The notes under the pieces: generated by a model | What the model saw: only the letters and a program-made list of their open reading frames with translations | Told to the model about the DNA's origin: nothing | Databases searched by the model: none | Program-made: the position numbers and the translations under genes | NCBI RefSeq assembly: GCF_905232215.1 | Contig: NZ_CAJNKE010000012.1 | Span: 1-45,796, forward strand | DNA length: 45,796 nucleotides | Direction of reading: 5' to 3' | From: Burkholderia sp. LMG 13014 | GTDB lineage: Bacteria > Pseudomonadota > Gammaproteobacteria > Burkholderiales > Burkholderiaceae | Part shown: in pieces, positions 24,335 through 33,785 of the stretch | How positions within the stretch are numbered: the first letter of the stretch is position 1 | Layout: each line of letters opens with the position of its first letter

Positions 24335-26397
24335 CGCGTCGTTCCTTCGACGAGTTGCACATGCGGGAACAGGTTGCAGCGCATGCCGACGAGCGCGAGC
24401 AGCGTGGCGTCGTCGCGGCCGGTCGGGTTGCGCGCGGCCGCGCCGATCGCGCGGTTCAGCGTGCGCATCAGCGATGCGGTGGCCGGAACCGGATGGTGCG
24501 CGTCGGCGCGCTCGCGATACAGCGCCGACACGGCTTCGAGCGCGGCCTCGATCGCGACACGCGTCTGCGCATCGCTTCTGTCGAGTCCTTCCCGCACCTG
24601 GATGATGTTGCGGCCGATGCGCAGGTCGCTCAATCCGTCGACCGCATGCAGCGCATCGCCCGGATTCGCGAACGCCATGCGCGCGGCGACCTGGCCGAGC
24701 CGGTCGACCGCGCGCGCGGTCCAGGTGGGCGCGTCGAGCGGCCGGTGCGGGTCGGCCATCTGCGCGAGATCGGCCCAGTTCTGGCGCACGATCCGGTAGG
24801 CGGTCCAGCGCGTGCTGGCCGAGCGGAACAGTTTGGTCACGACGAGCGTCGTGACGATGCCGCCGACCTGCGCGAGCCCCGTATTGAGGAACAGCGCGAA
24901 ATCGGCCTGGAAGCGATCGAGAAAGCCCATGGCGACGATGAAGCAGGAAAACATCGGGAGGGCGCGCGCGGTGCGCGCCGGATCGGCCTGGATGTAGCCC
25001 ATCCAGATCAGGGCCGGTGCCAGCGTCAGGATCAGCATCCCGGCGCCGTCGACACGCGGCAGGATCACGAACAGGTACAGCGCGGCGAGCGGAAAGGTGA
25101 CGAGCGTCGAGACGAGGTAGCGGCCGATCACCGGTGCGGGATCGTCCTGCGCCGCGAACGAGCAGGTGACGAGCGCGGCGAACGCGGCGGTCGCCGAGCC
25201 GTTTGGCCAGGCGAGCAGGATCCACACCGCGCAATAGATCACGATCGCGCTGGTCGTCGCGGCACCGGCGAGCAGCGCGAGGCCGTGATCGCGCGCGAGC
25301 TTGAAGCGGCGCGTGCCGTCGGCGGGCGGCAGGTGACGTTCGAGTTCGGCATCGCTTTCCGCGAAGGTCCGCACGAGCCCGCGCGCCGCGTGCAGCGTGT
25401 CGATGAATTCGGCGGTGCGGTCCAGCAGGTTCGCGGCGAGCAGCGATGTCCAGGCCGGATCGGCCAGGCGCTCGGCCGCCAGTGCGCGGCAACGCGCGGC
25501 GAGGCCGACGTCGAGCGTGTCTCCCACTTCCTGCGACGCGTGCAGGTCGTCGATCACCGCATCGACCAGCGCGGCGGTTTGCGCGTCGACCGCGTTATGC
25601 GAGCGCAACTGGTCGAGTCGGTTCGCGGCGGCCGACGCGATCGACAGCAACGCCGCGAGGCGATGCTGCAATGCCGTGGCCGTGTCGCGCGTGGCGAGCG
25701 CGAAGCGCTGGTCGAACGGCAGCGTCGTCGCGATCATCCCGAGTTCGGTGACGTCGGCCGCGAGCTTGCGGCGATGCTCGTGCTCGAGCCGCGTGTGATG
25801 CGTGCCGAACGCTTCGGCGGTCCAGCGGCACGCATCGCCGAGAAACGACAGCGCGCGTTCGTGGATCACCGGCCGGCTGTTCGCGGGCTTCAGCAGCATG
25901 TGCGTGATCGTCACGCACAGGATCGCCACCGTCATTTCCTCGACGCGCGACACCGCGGTGATGAAGATGTTGGTCGGATCGTCGAGATACGGAAAGCAGA
26001 TGACGGCCGAGCTGAACGCGGCCATCTGGAACAGGAACGCGCGCGGCGTGCGGTCGAGCACCGCGAGATAGATGCAGAAGCCAATCCACAGCGCGAGGCA
26101 CAGCACGAGCAACACCGGCGAATTCTGCAGGTTCGGGGCGACCACGACCGTCACGGCCGCGCCCGTGGCGATCCCCGCAAGCCGGTAGATCGTCTTCGGG
26201 CGGAACGCGCCGGCCATCGGCTGCGCGGTCACGTAGACGGTCAGCAGCGCCCACCACGGGCGCGGGAAGCTGACCGTGAACGAGATCAGCAGCACCATTG
26301 CGGCCGCGATAAACGTGCTGATCGAGAAAAGGAGCTTTCTCGGATCGATGGAGAATGGGTCGCGCGGCCGAAGCGGCGCGACAGTGGCTTGCGACAC
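24331..26397 (-). CDS. FUSC-family inner-membrane efflux protein (aromatic-acid/fusaric-acid type)
   Basis: A 688-residue protein with two blocks of membrane helices (about 25-175 and 355-510), each followed by a cytoplasmic helical domain, the AaeB/FUSC architecture. The first block includes FTVSFPRPWWALLTVYVTAQPMAGAFRPKTIYRLAGI, the family's most conserved stretch; the related ILLAWPNGSATAAFAALVTCSFAAQDDPAP opens the second. It should export aromatic or weak acids in a proton-dependent way. It starts with GTG at 26397, with AAAGGAA 8 nt upstream. It is first in the operon FUSC - DUF1656 - adaptor - NodT channel. Substrate unknown. Confidence 0.92.
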   Translation of the reverse strand: MSQATVAPLRPRDPFSIDPRKLLFSISTFIAAAMVLLISFTVSFPRPWWALLTVYVTAQPMAGAFRPKTIYRLAGIATGAAVTVVVAPNLQNSPVLLVLCLALWIGFCIYLAVLDRTPRAFLFQMAAFSSAVICFPYLDDPTNIFITAVSRVEEMTVAILCVTITHMLLKPANSRPVIHERALSFLGDACRWTAEAFGTHHTRLEHEHRRKLAADVTELGMIATTLPFDQRFALATRDTATALQHRLAALLSIASAAANRLDQLRSHNAVDAQTAALVDAVIDDLHASQEVGDTLDVGLAARCRALAAERLADPAWTSLLAANLLDRTAEFIDTLHAARGLVRTFAESDAELERHLPPADGTRRFKLARDHGLALLAGAATTSAIVIYCAVWILLAWPNGSATAAFAALVTCSFAAQDDPAPVIGRYLVSTLVTFPLAALYLFVILPRVDGAGMLILTLAPALIWMGYIQADPARTARALPMFSCFIVAMGFLDRFQADFALFLNTGLAQVGGIVTTLVVTKLFRSASTRWTAYRIVRQNWADLAQMADPHRPLDAPTWTARAVDRLGQVAARMAFANPGDALHAVDGLSDLRIGRNIIQVREGLDRSDAQTRVAIEAALEAVSALYRERADAHHPVPATASLMRTLNRAIGAAARNPTGRDDATLLALVGMRCNLFPHVQLVEGTTR

Positions 26398-26897
26398 GTC
26401 GGGTTCCTTTGGCGAGACTGGCGAAGGGGATGCAGCGAATGCGCTAGGGCGCGGGAGGCGGCGCGCCGCAGGTCATGTCGTGCGGCGCCGTTTTACGGCA
26501 TGTGCCACGCGGGAGGGCGGCAGGGTGCATGGAAAAAAGCGTCCACGCGAAACGGGGTGTTCTGGCAGGCATGTCTAGCACGGCGTGCGCGCCTTTTCCT
26601 TTTTATTCAAGCACATGGCCACACGTTGGGGGACGGCGGGTGCCACGGAATCTCGGGTAGGAAGGATCAGGGTTTCATTCGATTGCGATGCCCGAAATTG
26701 TGCGCTGCGGCGCGCGCGGCGTCCAAGTCGGATTTCCGACCGGGGCAATCGGTTTTACTTATCGTTCGGCATGCCGGCGCGCAAGAATGCCGATCGATGG
26801 CGACGCGGACGAATCGGCGGACCCGTCGCGGGCGCGCGTTGGGCGGCGTGCCGGGAATCGGTTGCAGGCGCAACCGGGCAGGCCGGATGCCGTTCCG
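26398..26897. other. 500-bp region between DNA polymerase II and the efflux operon
   Basis: It holds the efflux operon's upstream region and the 3' end of polB. A short dyad GCCGT-TTT-ACGGC at 26487-26499 is about 90 nt upstream of the GTG and could be an operator. Another small stem, GTCGG-ATTT-CCGAC, lies near 26729. No gene is supported: the open frames here are shadow-like. Confidence 0.5.
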
Positions 26898-29282
26898 TCA
26901 GTCGCCGAACAACTGCCCCTGACCGGAGATCACGCGTTCGAAATCGTCGCGCAGGAACGGCAGGATCGCGTCGGCGACGGGTTGGAGCTGACGGCTCAGG
27001 TAGAACGCATAGTCGATCGGCGAGCGCATGGTTTCGAGCGGCTCGGGGCCGGCCGTCGTCATCACGTAGCTGATCCAGCCGCCGCGCTGATACTGCAGCG
27101 GCCTGCCCTGTGCCTGGTTGAACTCGTCGGCGATCCGTGCCGCGCGCACGTGCGGCGGCACGTTGCGCTCGTACTCGCGCAGCGGCCGGCGCACGCGCTT
27201 GCGATAGACGAGCTGGTCGTCGAATTCGCCGGCCAGCGTGCGCCGCACGGTGTCGCGGATGAAATCCTGGTACGGCTCGCGGCTGAACACGCGCCGGTAC
27301 AACTCGCGCTGGAACTGCTGCGCGAGCGGCGTCCAGTCGGTGCGCACCGTTTCGAGCCCCTTGAAGACGAGATCCTCGCCGCCGTCGGCCGCTGCCGCGA
27401 GGCCTGCGTAGCGCTTCTTGCTGCCTTCTTCCGCACCGCGCACGGTCGGCATCAGGAAGCGGCGGTAGTGCCGCTCGTACTGCAGCTCCAGCGCGCTCTC
27501 GAGCCCGAAGTGATCGCGCAGGTGCGCCCGCCACCAGCGGTTGATGTGCTCGACGAGTGCGCGGCCCTTGGCGCCGGCTTCGTCGTCGTCGTGCGCGCGA
27601 CCGAGCCACACGAACGTCGAATCGGTGTCTCCATAGATCACTTCGTAACCCTGAGCTTCGATCAGCTCGCGCGTGCGGTGCATGATCTCGTGGCCGCGCA
27701 TCGTGATCGACGACGCGAGGCGCGGGTCGAAGAAACGGCAGCCCGTCGAGCCGAGCACGCCGTAGAACGAATTCATGATGATCTTCAGCGCCTGCGACAG
27801 CGGCGCGTTGCGCTGCCGCTTCGCCTCGTCACGACCTTCCCACACGCGGCGCACGATATCGGGCAGGCAGTGCGCGGTACGCGAGAAGCGCGCGCCGAGA
27901 AAGCCGGGCACCGACACGTCGTCGCCGGGATTCGCGAGCCCTTCGATCAGCCCGGCCGGATCGATCAGGAACGTGCGGATGATCGACGGATAGAGGCTCT
28001 TGTAGTCGAACACGAGCACCGAGTCGTACAGCCCGGGGCGTGAATCCATCACGAAGCCGCCGGGGCTGTTTTGCCCCGTCACGTCGCCGAGGTTCGGCGC
28101 GACATAGCCGAGCCGGTGCATGCGCGGCAGGTACAGGTGCGTGAAGGCCGCCACCGACCCGCCGGTGCGATCGGCCGCGAGGCCCGTCACGCTCGCGCGT
28201 TCGAGCGCGAAGGACAGCAGGTCGGCCTTGTCGAAGATCCGCGTGACGAGCTCGCAGTCCTTCAGGTTGTAGCGCGCGAGTGCCGGCTTGTCGTGATCGA
28301 AGCGGCGCTGGATCTCGTCCATCCGCTGGTACGGGTTGTCGATCGACTTGCCTTCGCCGAGCAGCGCCTGCGACACGTATTCGAGGCTGAACGACGGGAA
28401 CGTCCACGTCGCGGATTTCAGCATGTCGATGCCGTCGAGGATCAGCCGGCCGGCCGCGCCCGCGAAGAAGTGGTCGGGCTGCTGGCCGTGCGCGCGCCAG
28501 TCGAGCACGCTGCCGCCGCGCCCGAGCTTCAGCGGGATGCCGTATTGCTCCGCGTGCGCGTGCAGGATGCGCAGGTCGAACTGCACGAGATTCCAGCCGA
28601 TCACCGCATCGGGATCGTGTTCGTCGAACCATTCGTTGAGCCGCGCCAGCATCGCGGGCCGGCTGTCGCAGTAGTCGAGGCGGAAGTCGACGGCGCGGGC
28701 TTCGTCGCTGGCGTCTCCGTTCGGCGGGCCGAGCATGTAGACCTGCCGTTGCCCGCAGCCTTCGAGCGCGATCGAATACAGCTCGCCGTGGACGCTGGTT
28801 TCGATGTCGAGCGACACGCAGCGCAGCGTCGGGCGATAGCCGGTCGCGGCCTTCAGTTCGGCGCCGGTCAGCGTGCCGTCGCGGCCGGGCTGCCCGCGAA
28901 ACTCCACGCAGGCCGTGATGAAGCGCTCCATCGCGTAGCGGTCGGGCGGCTGCACGTCGGCTTCGTAGACGTCGACGCCGGCCGCCGCGAGGCGCTTCTG
29001 CAGCCCGGACAGATGGCGGTAGCGCTTGCAATAGAGGCCGACGACCGGGCGCTGCCGGAAGTCGCGCAGCGCGAGCGGGCGCAACTCGGCCTCGCGCTCG
29101 CCGGCCAGTGCGCGTTCGGCGAGCGCCTGCTGGTCGGCCGGAATGAACGCGACGGCTTCCTGCGGGCGCAACTGCACGCGGCGCGGACCGTGTTCGGTTG
29201 CCAGCCAGAACTCGATCTCGATGCCGGTCGCGGTGTCCCGCCAGTGGCGGGTGAGGATGAAACCCTGCTCGAACTCCGTCAA
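26898..29282 (-). CDS. polB: DNA polymerase II (family B)
   Basis: A 794-residue family B polymerase, close to the E. coli PolB length (783). The 3'-5' exonuclease has SLDIETS with Asp159/Glu161 and WNLVQFDLRIL (230-240). Polymerase motif A is DYKSLYPSII (426-435), motif B region is KIIMNSFYGVLGS (500-511), and motif C is YGDTDST (550-556) with Asp552 and Asp554. All catalytic residues are present. It serves replication restart and lesion bypass. No obvious LexA-type box was found in the 130 bp upstream of 29282. It is a single gene, not in an operon. Confidence 0.96.
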   Translation of the reverse strand: MTEFEQGFILTRHWRDTATGIEIEFWLATEHGPRRVQLRPQEAVAFIPADQQALAERALAGEREAELRPLALRDFRQRPVVGLYCKRYRHLSGLQKRLAAAGVDVYEADVQPPDRYAMERFITACVEFRGQPGRDGTLTGAELKAATGYRPTLRCVSLDIETSVHGELYSIALEGCGQRQVYMLGPPNGDASDEARAVDFRLDYCDSRPAMLARLNEWFDEHDPDAVIGWNLVQFDLRILHAHAEQYGIPLKLGRGGSVLDWRAHGQQPDHFFAGAAGRLILDGIDMLKSATWTFPSFSLEYVSQALLGEGKSIDNPYQRMDEIQRRFDHDKPALARYNLKDCELVTRIFDKADLLSFALERASVTGLAADRTGGSVAAFTHLYLPRMHRLGYVAPNLGDVTGQNSPGGFVMDSRPGLYDSVLVFDYKSLYPSIIRTFLIDPAGLIEGLANPGDDVSVPGFLGARFSRTAHCLPDIVRRVWEGRDEAKRQRNAPLSQALKIIMNSFYGVLGSTGCRFFDPRLASSITMRGHEIMHRTRELIEAQGYEVIYGDTDSTFVWLGRAHDDDEAGAKGRALVEHINRWWRAHLRDHFGLESALELQYERHYRRFLMPTVRGAEEGSKKRYAGLAAAADGGEDLVFKGLETVRTDWTPLAQQFQRELYRRVFSREPYQDFIRDTVRRTLAGEFDDQLVYRKRVRRPLREYERNVPPHVRAARIADEFNQAQGRPLQYQRGGWISYVMTTAGPEPLETMRSPIDYAFYLSRQLQPVADAILPFLRDDFERVISGQGQLFGD

Positions 29283-29427
29283 AACGCTTGCCCGTCGTGG
29301 ATGCCCAGGCGGCGGATTTTAGCGCTTGGGCGGGTGGTGTGCCGGGATGGGGTGGGCGAGACCGTCCCGGCATCCTGGCCAATGATCGTATGATTCGGAA
29401 TCGATTGAACCCATCATGGATCGTTTA

Positions 29428-29925
29428 ATGAAACTCGCGACTGATCGCATCGCACGTATTGCCGGTTACGTTGTTGCTGTGGCCTGCCTGGGTGGAAACG
29501 GGAGCGCGATATTCGCGTCCCCGACACCGAAGGTACTGCCGGCCGCCACGGAAGCCAACTGGATACAGGCGGTCAAGCGGCATCGCACCAAGGATGGCGC
29601 GACGGTGGCCGACGTGCTGGCCTATGCGGAAAAAATGCGGCCGCGCATCTTCAAGGCCGGACGATTCGAAGTGGGTTACAACGGCGCGACCGGCGTTGCC
29701 AGCTCGGTTTCGATTGGGTACTGGATCGGATCGCAGCGCGCGCCGGACGATGCGTTCGTCGATCTCGGATATTCGATGTCACCCGATGGCCGCGTGATGC
29801 CCGTCTCGCCCGACCAACACACGGCAACGGCATTGGAGAACGGGCGGAAGGCATTTCTGCGCGCTGTCGACGATGCTTATCGCGACACATGCCTGTCCGA
29901 TCCCGATCATCCGCCGGCGTGCTGA
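29428..29925 (+). CDS. Exported protein of unknown function
   Basis: A 165-residue protein from the ATG at 29428; an in-frame ATG at 29416 adds MDRL. The N-terminus is a signal peptide (KLATDRIARIAGYVVAVACLGG, cut near IFA|S). The mature part is soluble, with EANWIQAVKRHRTKDGATVADVLAYAEKMRP and a Gly/Tyr-rich beta-like middle (FEVGYNGATGVASSVSIGYWIGS), and two Cys near the C-terminus. No family is recognised. It lies alone, convergent with the gene at 30055. Confidence 0.7.
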   Translation: MKLATDRIARIAGYVVAVACLGGNGSAIFASPTPKVLPAATEANWIQAVKRHRTKDGATVADVLAYAEKMRPRIFKAGRFEVGYNGATGVASSVSIGYWIGSQRAPDDAFVDLGYSMSPDGRVMPVSPDQHTATALENGRKAFLRAVDDAYRDTCLSDPDHPPAC

Positions 29926-29983
29926 CAGGCATCGTTCATCACCGTCGTCGCACGATCCGGGCGACCTGATACGTGTCGGGTCG

Positions 29984-30002
29984 CGCGCATTCATCGTGCG
30001 CG
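29984..30002. terminator. Small hairpin between convergent genes
   Basis: CGCGCA (29984-29989) pairs with TGCGCG (29997-30002) around a 7-nt loop, midway between convergent genes at 29925 and 30055. Short stem without a U-tract. Confidence 0.35.
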
Positions 30003-30054
30003 TCGCGTTCACTTCCAGTACGGGTTCCGCGAGCGCCTGCTGTTCGGCGCGGAA

Positions 30055-30351
30055 TCAGGCAACGGCGAGCCGTTGCGCGACACGCCATTCGGTGCGCGTG
30101 GTATCGAACGGCTCGAGCCGCCAGCGTCGCGCGGTGACCGTGTGCCGCTTTTGCGTCACGTATGCGTCGACGGAGAGTTCGAGCGCATCGTCGTCGACGC
30201 GGATGAGCGTGGCGGCCGCGCCCGATCCGTCGGCGAATTCGATTACGGCCGCATGCGGCTTCGCGGAACGCGGCGCGTCGCTGTCGAAGGTCACGATGCT
30301 GCCGGGATACAGGTGCGAATGGGTTGCGCGTAGCAGCAGGGCGGTGGGCAT
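30055..30351 (-). CDS. Small conserved-looking protein of unknown function
   Basis: A 98-residue cytoplasmic protein with GGAG 9 nt upstream of its ATG. It has no signal peptide or membrane helix. The alternation of short hydrophobic strands and charged turns (SHLYPGSIVTFDSDAP, AAATLIRVDDDALELSVDAYVTQKRHTVTARRWRLEPF) suggests an all-beta domain. No family is recognised. An overlapping plus-strand frame is judged a shadow because it lacks a ribosome site. Confidence 0.6.
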   Translation of the reverse strand: MPTALLLRATHSHLYPGSIVTFDSDAPRSAKPHAAVIEFADGSGAAATLIRVDDDALELSVDAYVTQKRHTVTARRWRLEPFDTTRTEWRVAQRLAVA

Positions 30352-30463
30352 GGCGGGCGCTCCGGTCGGTGTAGCGCGGCAGAGGCGTGTGATGGCTGAC
30401 CGCCTTCGTGAGAGTGAGGTCGAGTGGCGATTTCAGGTTTTCAATGATTTGAATGCCGCCCGA

Positions 30464-30493
30464 TTGACGTCACGGAATCATCGTTCGTAGAAT
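30464..30493 (+). promoter_or_regulatory. Promoter of the Sel1/DUF6396 gene cluster
   Basis: TTGACG (30464-30469), an 18-nt spacer and TAGAAT (30488-30493), each a 5/6 match. About 72 nt upstream of the ATG at 30566. Confidence 0.65.
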
Positions 30494-30565
30494 CGCCGGT
30501 CAAGAACAACATCATTCCGAGAGAGGCGCTACGGTTGCGCACCGTATGGCCGTAGCGATTGAGCC

Positions 30566-31606
30566 ATGAACCGACACCTTTGGGTTGTTGCGTTGCCCGT
30601 CCTGTTGTGTGCGTGCACGAAACGAGCGCCCCAGGCGACCTCATCGCCTGACATGGGTGCCGTGCGCGCCGATCTTGTGTTCACCTGCACACAGCAGGCG
30701 AACCGATTGCCGCCACTCGATCCGCAGGCTGACAGCCTGTTCCGTTACGCGCGATACCTGGAAAAGAAGAACGGCCCCAGGGACTTCAATGATGTTGCCC
30801 GCTACTACAGGATCGCAGCGGCGCACGATCATTACAAGGCCAACCAGAACCTGCAATCGCTCGTGTCGCAGGGGGTGGCCAACTCCCCCGATGCGCCGGC
30901 CGAGGTTGTCGGCCTGGGCATGAAACTGGTCAAGCAAGGTATCCCGGGCGGCTACTACGATATCGGGCACGATCTCGAGACGGGCTATGGTTTGAAGCAG
31001 GATGCCGAAGGCGCGCTGCGCTACTTTCGCAAAGCCGCCGATCTTGGCAATCCTGAAGCCCAGTTTTATGTTGGAAATCTGCTGTTGCCCAACGACAAAG
31101 CGCCCGCGATCGCAAGACAAATGTTGGCATGTGCAGCCGATCAAGGATCCGGTCAGGCTGCCAATTTGCTGGGCGTCGATCAAAAGACAGGGGGGTTGTA
31201 TCCCGATGCCGCCAGGACATTCCAGAAAGGGGTAAGCGCAGGCGATACGCTGTCTGCCTCGTTCCTGAGAGATGGATTCAAAGGACCGCCGCCGTCGAAT
31301 CAGCTCGATTACCTTGCGCTGCAGAGCGATCCTGAACGATCCCGTCGATACGATCTGATCGGCAAATTTCTCGATGCCAACGACGGCCGCAACCCGACGG
31401 TACCCGACATCGACAAGATCGTTCCATTGCCGCCCGCCAAGCTTCCGCCGTGGGACGGCACGTTCCAGTGGAAAAAGGAGCAGGATGCGGCCACGCCGCC
31501 GAAGCAACCGACGGACGAGCTCATCAACGAGATGGCGAAGGCCAGGCATCTCGATCCGGCGACAGGGCTGCCGCTCCCGGGATCGGCAGATCACATCGCA
31601 AACTGA
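30566..31606 (+). CDS. Sel1-like repeat lipoprotein, DUF6396 type, paralogue 1
   Basis: A 346-residue lipoprotein (signal LWVVALPVLLCACTK, lipobox LLCAC). After FTCTQQANRLPPLDPQADSLF come degenerate 35-residue Sel1-like helical repeats: DVARYYRIAAAHDHYKANQNL, GYYDIGHDLETGYGLKQDAEGALRYFRKAADLGNPEAQFYVGNLL and ARQMLACAADQGSGQAANLLG. It ends with DIDKIVPLPPAKLPPWDG, shared with the paralogue at 32729. Similar Sel1-like proteins act as immunity proteins against type VI lipase effectors (for example those beside Pseudomonas PldB), but no effector is encoded here. Local GC is low: 28 of 60 bases at 31021-31080. This supports acquisition by transfer. Confidence 0.82.
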   Translation: MNRHLWVVALPVLLCACTKRAPQATSSPDMGAVRADLVFTCTQQANRLPPLDPQADSLFRYARYLEKKNGPRDFNDVARYYRIAAAHDHYKANQNLQSLVSQGVANSPDAPAEVVGLGMKLVKQGIPGGYYDIGHDLETGYGLKQDAEGALRYFRKAADLGNPEAQFYVGNLLLPNDKAPAIARQMLACAADQGSGQAANLLGVDQKTGGLYPDAARTFQKGVSAGDTLSASFLRDGFKGPPPSNQLDYLALQSDPERSRRYDLIGKFLDANDGRNPTVPDIDKIVPLPPAKLPPWDGTFQWKKEQDAATPPKQPTDELINEMAKARHLDPATGLPLPGSADHIAN

Positions 31607-31739
31607 GCACCCTGAAAACGTCGCGTCCCGTTTGCCGTTGGGTACGGCGGCACGAACCGGTCAACCCGGCCCGGAACAATTCACCTGAAGGTCTGGCGCC
31701 ACACCATTGACTGATCACTCCATTTACCCAGGAATCCCC

Positions 31740-32660
31740 ATGACCTCACCCTCCCGGCAAATCTCGTTACCCGGCGCCGCTGCACTCATCGCAGCGGCCA
31801 TTACCACGGCGCAGTTCCTGATCGTCCTCTACGTGTGGTCGACGAGGTCATCACCGTCCGTGGGTGGGCTGGCTGTGCAACTGTCCAGTTTCATCGAGAC
31901 CCTGGTGTTTCGAACCGGCCTGGTCTTCCTGATCGTCCGATGGCACGGAGAGAATCGCGATCGGCTTGCATTCCGCCGTCCCGTGTGGCCGTTGACAGCC
32001 TACGCGTTGTGCCTGCTGCTCTGGCAGGCCGCGCAGATACTGGTATACCAGGCGCTGATGGGACTGTTGGATAGCGGTGCCCTTAGCCTCGCGCAGATCG
32101 GAACGATCATCGCCCCGGTGAATGCCGTCCTCTATGCGCTGGTGGCCGGGCTTGCGTGGTGGTTCGTCGCCCACCTGTTCCGCAACGATGCGATGCCCGG
32201 CGCGCCGCGCGGTAATCCACGACGGTCCATTGCGGGTCTCGCGGCCTGGCTGTATGCCAGCGGATTGCTGCTCTTCATGCCGCAAGCCGTGCTGATGTCG
32301 CTCAACTACTATGACGACAATCTCAAGCTTGTGATGTTGACCTATGTCGGAGGCTTGGTCCTTTGCGCCGCGGTAGTCTTCGCCGGCGCGATGTTCGGCC
32401 TGCCGCGCGAACTCGGGCGGCTGCACGTCTGGCGTCTGCTGGGGGCGTCGCTTGCGTCGATGGTATCTGTTTTGCTGGTGGCTTACGGGGGGCTGAGCGT
32501 GCTGGGCGATACGCTCGGGATAATCAGTTTGCTGTCCGGAATCATGCCGATCGTTGCTGTCGCCGGAACCGGCGTGGCCTACTGGGTGTGGTTCCGCGTG
32601 TTCTATGCCGCTGCGCGTCGCGAGGCTGCTGCAACGTCTCAAGGCATGCCGTCGGTATGA
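31740..32660 (+). CDS. Multi-pass inner-membrane protein of unknown function
   Basis: A 306-residue protein with about eight hydrophobic helices, among them AAALIAAAITTAQFLIVLYVW, TAYALCLLLWQAAQILVYQAL, VNAVLYALVAGLAWWFVAHLF and the C-terminal ISLLSGIMPIVAVAGTGVAYWVWF. The start at 31740 is chosen because AGGAA precedes it closely; the open frame runs 33 nt further upstream. No family signature is recognised. It lies between two Sel1/DUF6396 paralogues on the same strand, which suggests a shared function. An in-frame ATG of the next gene overlaps its stop (ATGA at 32657), but a later start is preferred there. Confidence 0.75.
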   Translation: MTSPSRQISLPGAAALIAAAITTAQFLIVLYVWSTRSSPSVGGLAVQLSSFIETLVFRTGLVFLIVRWHGENRDRLAFRRPVWPLTAYALCLLLWQAAQILVYQALMGLLDSGALSLAQIGTIIAPVNAVLYALVAGLAWWFVAHLFRNDAMPGAPRGNPRRSIAGLAAWLYASGLLLFMPQAVLMSLNYYDDNLKLVMLTYVGGLVLCAAVVFAGAMFGLPRELGRLHVWRLLGASLASMVSVLLVAYGGLSVLGDTLGIISLLSGIMPIVAVAGTGVAYWVWFRVFYAAARREAAATSQGMPSV

Positions 32661-32728
32661 AAGCCGCAAGCGGATCGATCTGCTCTCATCTTCTGACATC
32701 CGTGGAACGGTCCGATCGAGGTCGCTCG

Positions 32729-33760
32729 ATGCCGATAGCGGTGATCTACAGCGTTATTTTTGCAGCCCTGGCGCTGTTCGCGTTGAGCGTACATGCGGAG
32801 GGCTTGCCTTCTTCGACTGCAAGGTCATCGGCTGCAATGTCGGATCTTCCGCGCAACGAAAAGCTGCCGCTGTTCGACCCGCATCGAAAAAGCTTCACGT
32901 GCGTTCATCAGGACCAGCATGTGCCGCCGATCGATCCTCAGGCCGAGCGATGGTTCCAGCAGGCGCTCGCACTCGACAATCCTGACATCTACTACGAGCA
33001 ACGCGACTATCCGACGATCTACCGGCTCTACGTTCAGGCTGCCGATCGCGGGCACTGGAAAGCGATGCTCAATCTGGCGTCCCTGATCCGAAGCAATTAT
33101 CCCGGCGTGCCTCGGCATGATCCGGAAGCCGCGATCAGGTGGGTTGAGAAAGCCATGCAGTTGGGTGTACCCGATGCCAACGACATGATGGGCACCTATC
33201 ACCAGAGCGGGTTGGTCAAGGGCGGCGATGCGACCAGTGCCTATGCGTTTTTTCAACGGGCCGCGGATATGGGCAGTCCTTCGGCCCAAACGTTTCTCGG
33301 CTTCAAGATGAGCGGCAACTACGACAGTCCGGACGGGGAATTCTGGGGGAACGCGACTATTGGCCTGGAAATGCTGCAATGTGCGCTCGCTCAAGGTGAT
33401 GGCGATGCAGCTTACGATTTGGGGGGCTTGTATAAAGGAGCGACGCCTGAGTCGAAACTACGGGCACTCAAGGTCTTGCACGAGGGTGTCAAGCTGGGAT
33501 GCGCGAAGTGTGCGAAAGATCTGGCATCGGAGTTTCGTGGATTTGATCTGACCAGCGGCAATAACCTTGTGGGTCACATCGACACAGCACGCGCCGAACG
33601 CTATTTCAGGTTGGGCGAAGCACTTGAGCACGCGCAAGGCCGCCTGAAACTGCCCAACCTCGACAAGGTTCTCCCCCTGCCACCCGCCCCCCTGCCCAAG
33701 TGGGACGGGAATGCGAAAACATTGATCGACGCGGTGCTGATCGCGAGCCCGCAAACCTGA
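32729..33760 (+). CDS. Sel1-like repeat exported protein, DUF6396 type, paralogue 2
   Basis: A 343-residue paralogue of the protein at 30566. The start at 32729 gives a clean signal peptide (AVIYSVIFAALALFALSVHA) and has GAGG 7 nt upstream; an ATG at 32657 overlapping the previous stop would add 24 residues and hide the signal. Shared features: FTCVHQDQHVPPIDPQAERWF, the helical repeats YRLYVQAADRGHWKAMLNL, AIRWVEKAMQLGVPDANDMMGTYHQSG and AYAFFQRAADMGSPSAQTFLG, and the C-terminal NLDKVLPLPPAPLPKWDG. Paralogue 1 has a lipobox; this one appears to be cleaved by signal peptidase I. Function as in paralogue 1 is unproven. Confidence 0.8.
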   Translation: MPIAVIYSVIFAALALFALSVHAEGLPSSTARSSAAMSDLPRNEKLPLFDPHRKSFTCVHQDQHVPPIDPQAERWFQQALALDNPDIYYEQRDYPTIYRLYVQAADRGHWKAMLNLASLIRSNYPGVPRHDPEAAIRWVEKAMQLGVPDANDMMGTYHQSGLVKGGDATSAYAFFQRAADMGSPSAQTFLGFKMSGNYDSPDGEFWGNATIGLEMLQCALAQGDGDAAYDLGGLYKGATPESKLRALKVLHEGVKLGCAKCAKDLASEFRGFDLTSGNNLVGHIDTARAERYFRLGEALEHAQGRLKLPNLDKVLPLPPAPLPKWDGNAKTLIDAVLIASPQT

Positions 33761-33785
33761 CACGACACGATCTCGAGAACGAATC

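Noticed and set aside
26487-26499. Short perfect dyad GCCGT-TTT-ACGGC upstream of the efflux operon.
   Set aside because: Only a 5-bp stem, and such dyads are frequent in this base composition. Kept as a note, not as an operator call.
24355-26922. An 855-codon plus-strand frame opposite the efflux pump gene.
   Set aside because: Arg/Glu/Asp-rich composition without domains, fully antisense to the FUSC gene, which has clear membrane helices and a ribosome site. A shadow frame.
29283-29427. A LexA/SOS box upstream of DNA polymerase II, as in E. coli.
   Set aside because: No CTGT-N8-ACAG-like palindrome was found in the short upstream region.
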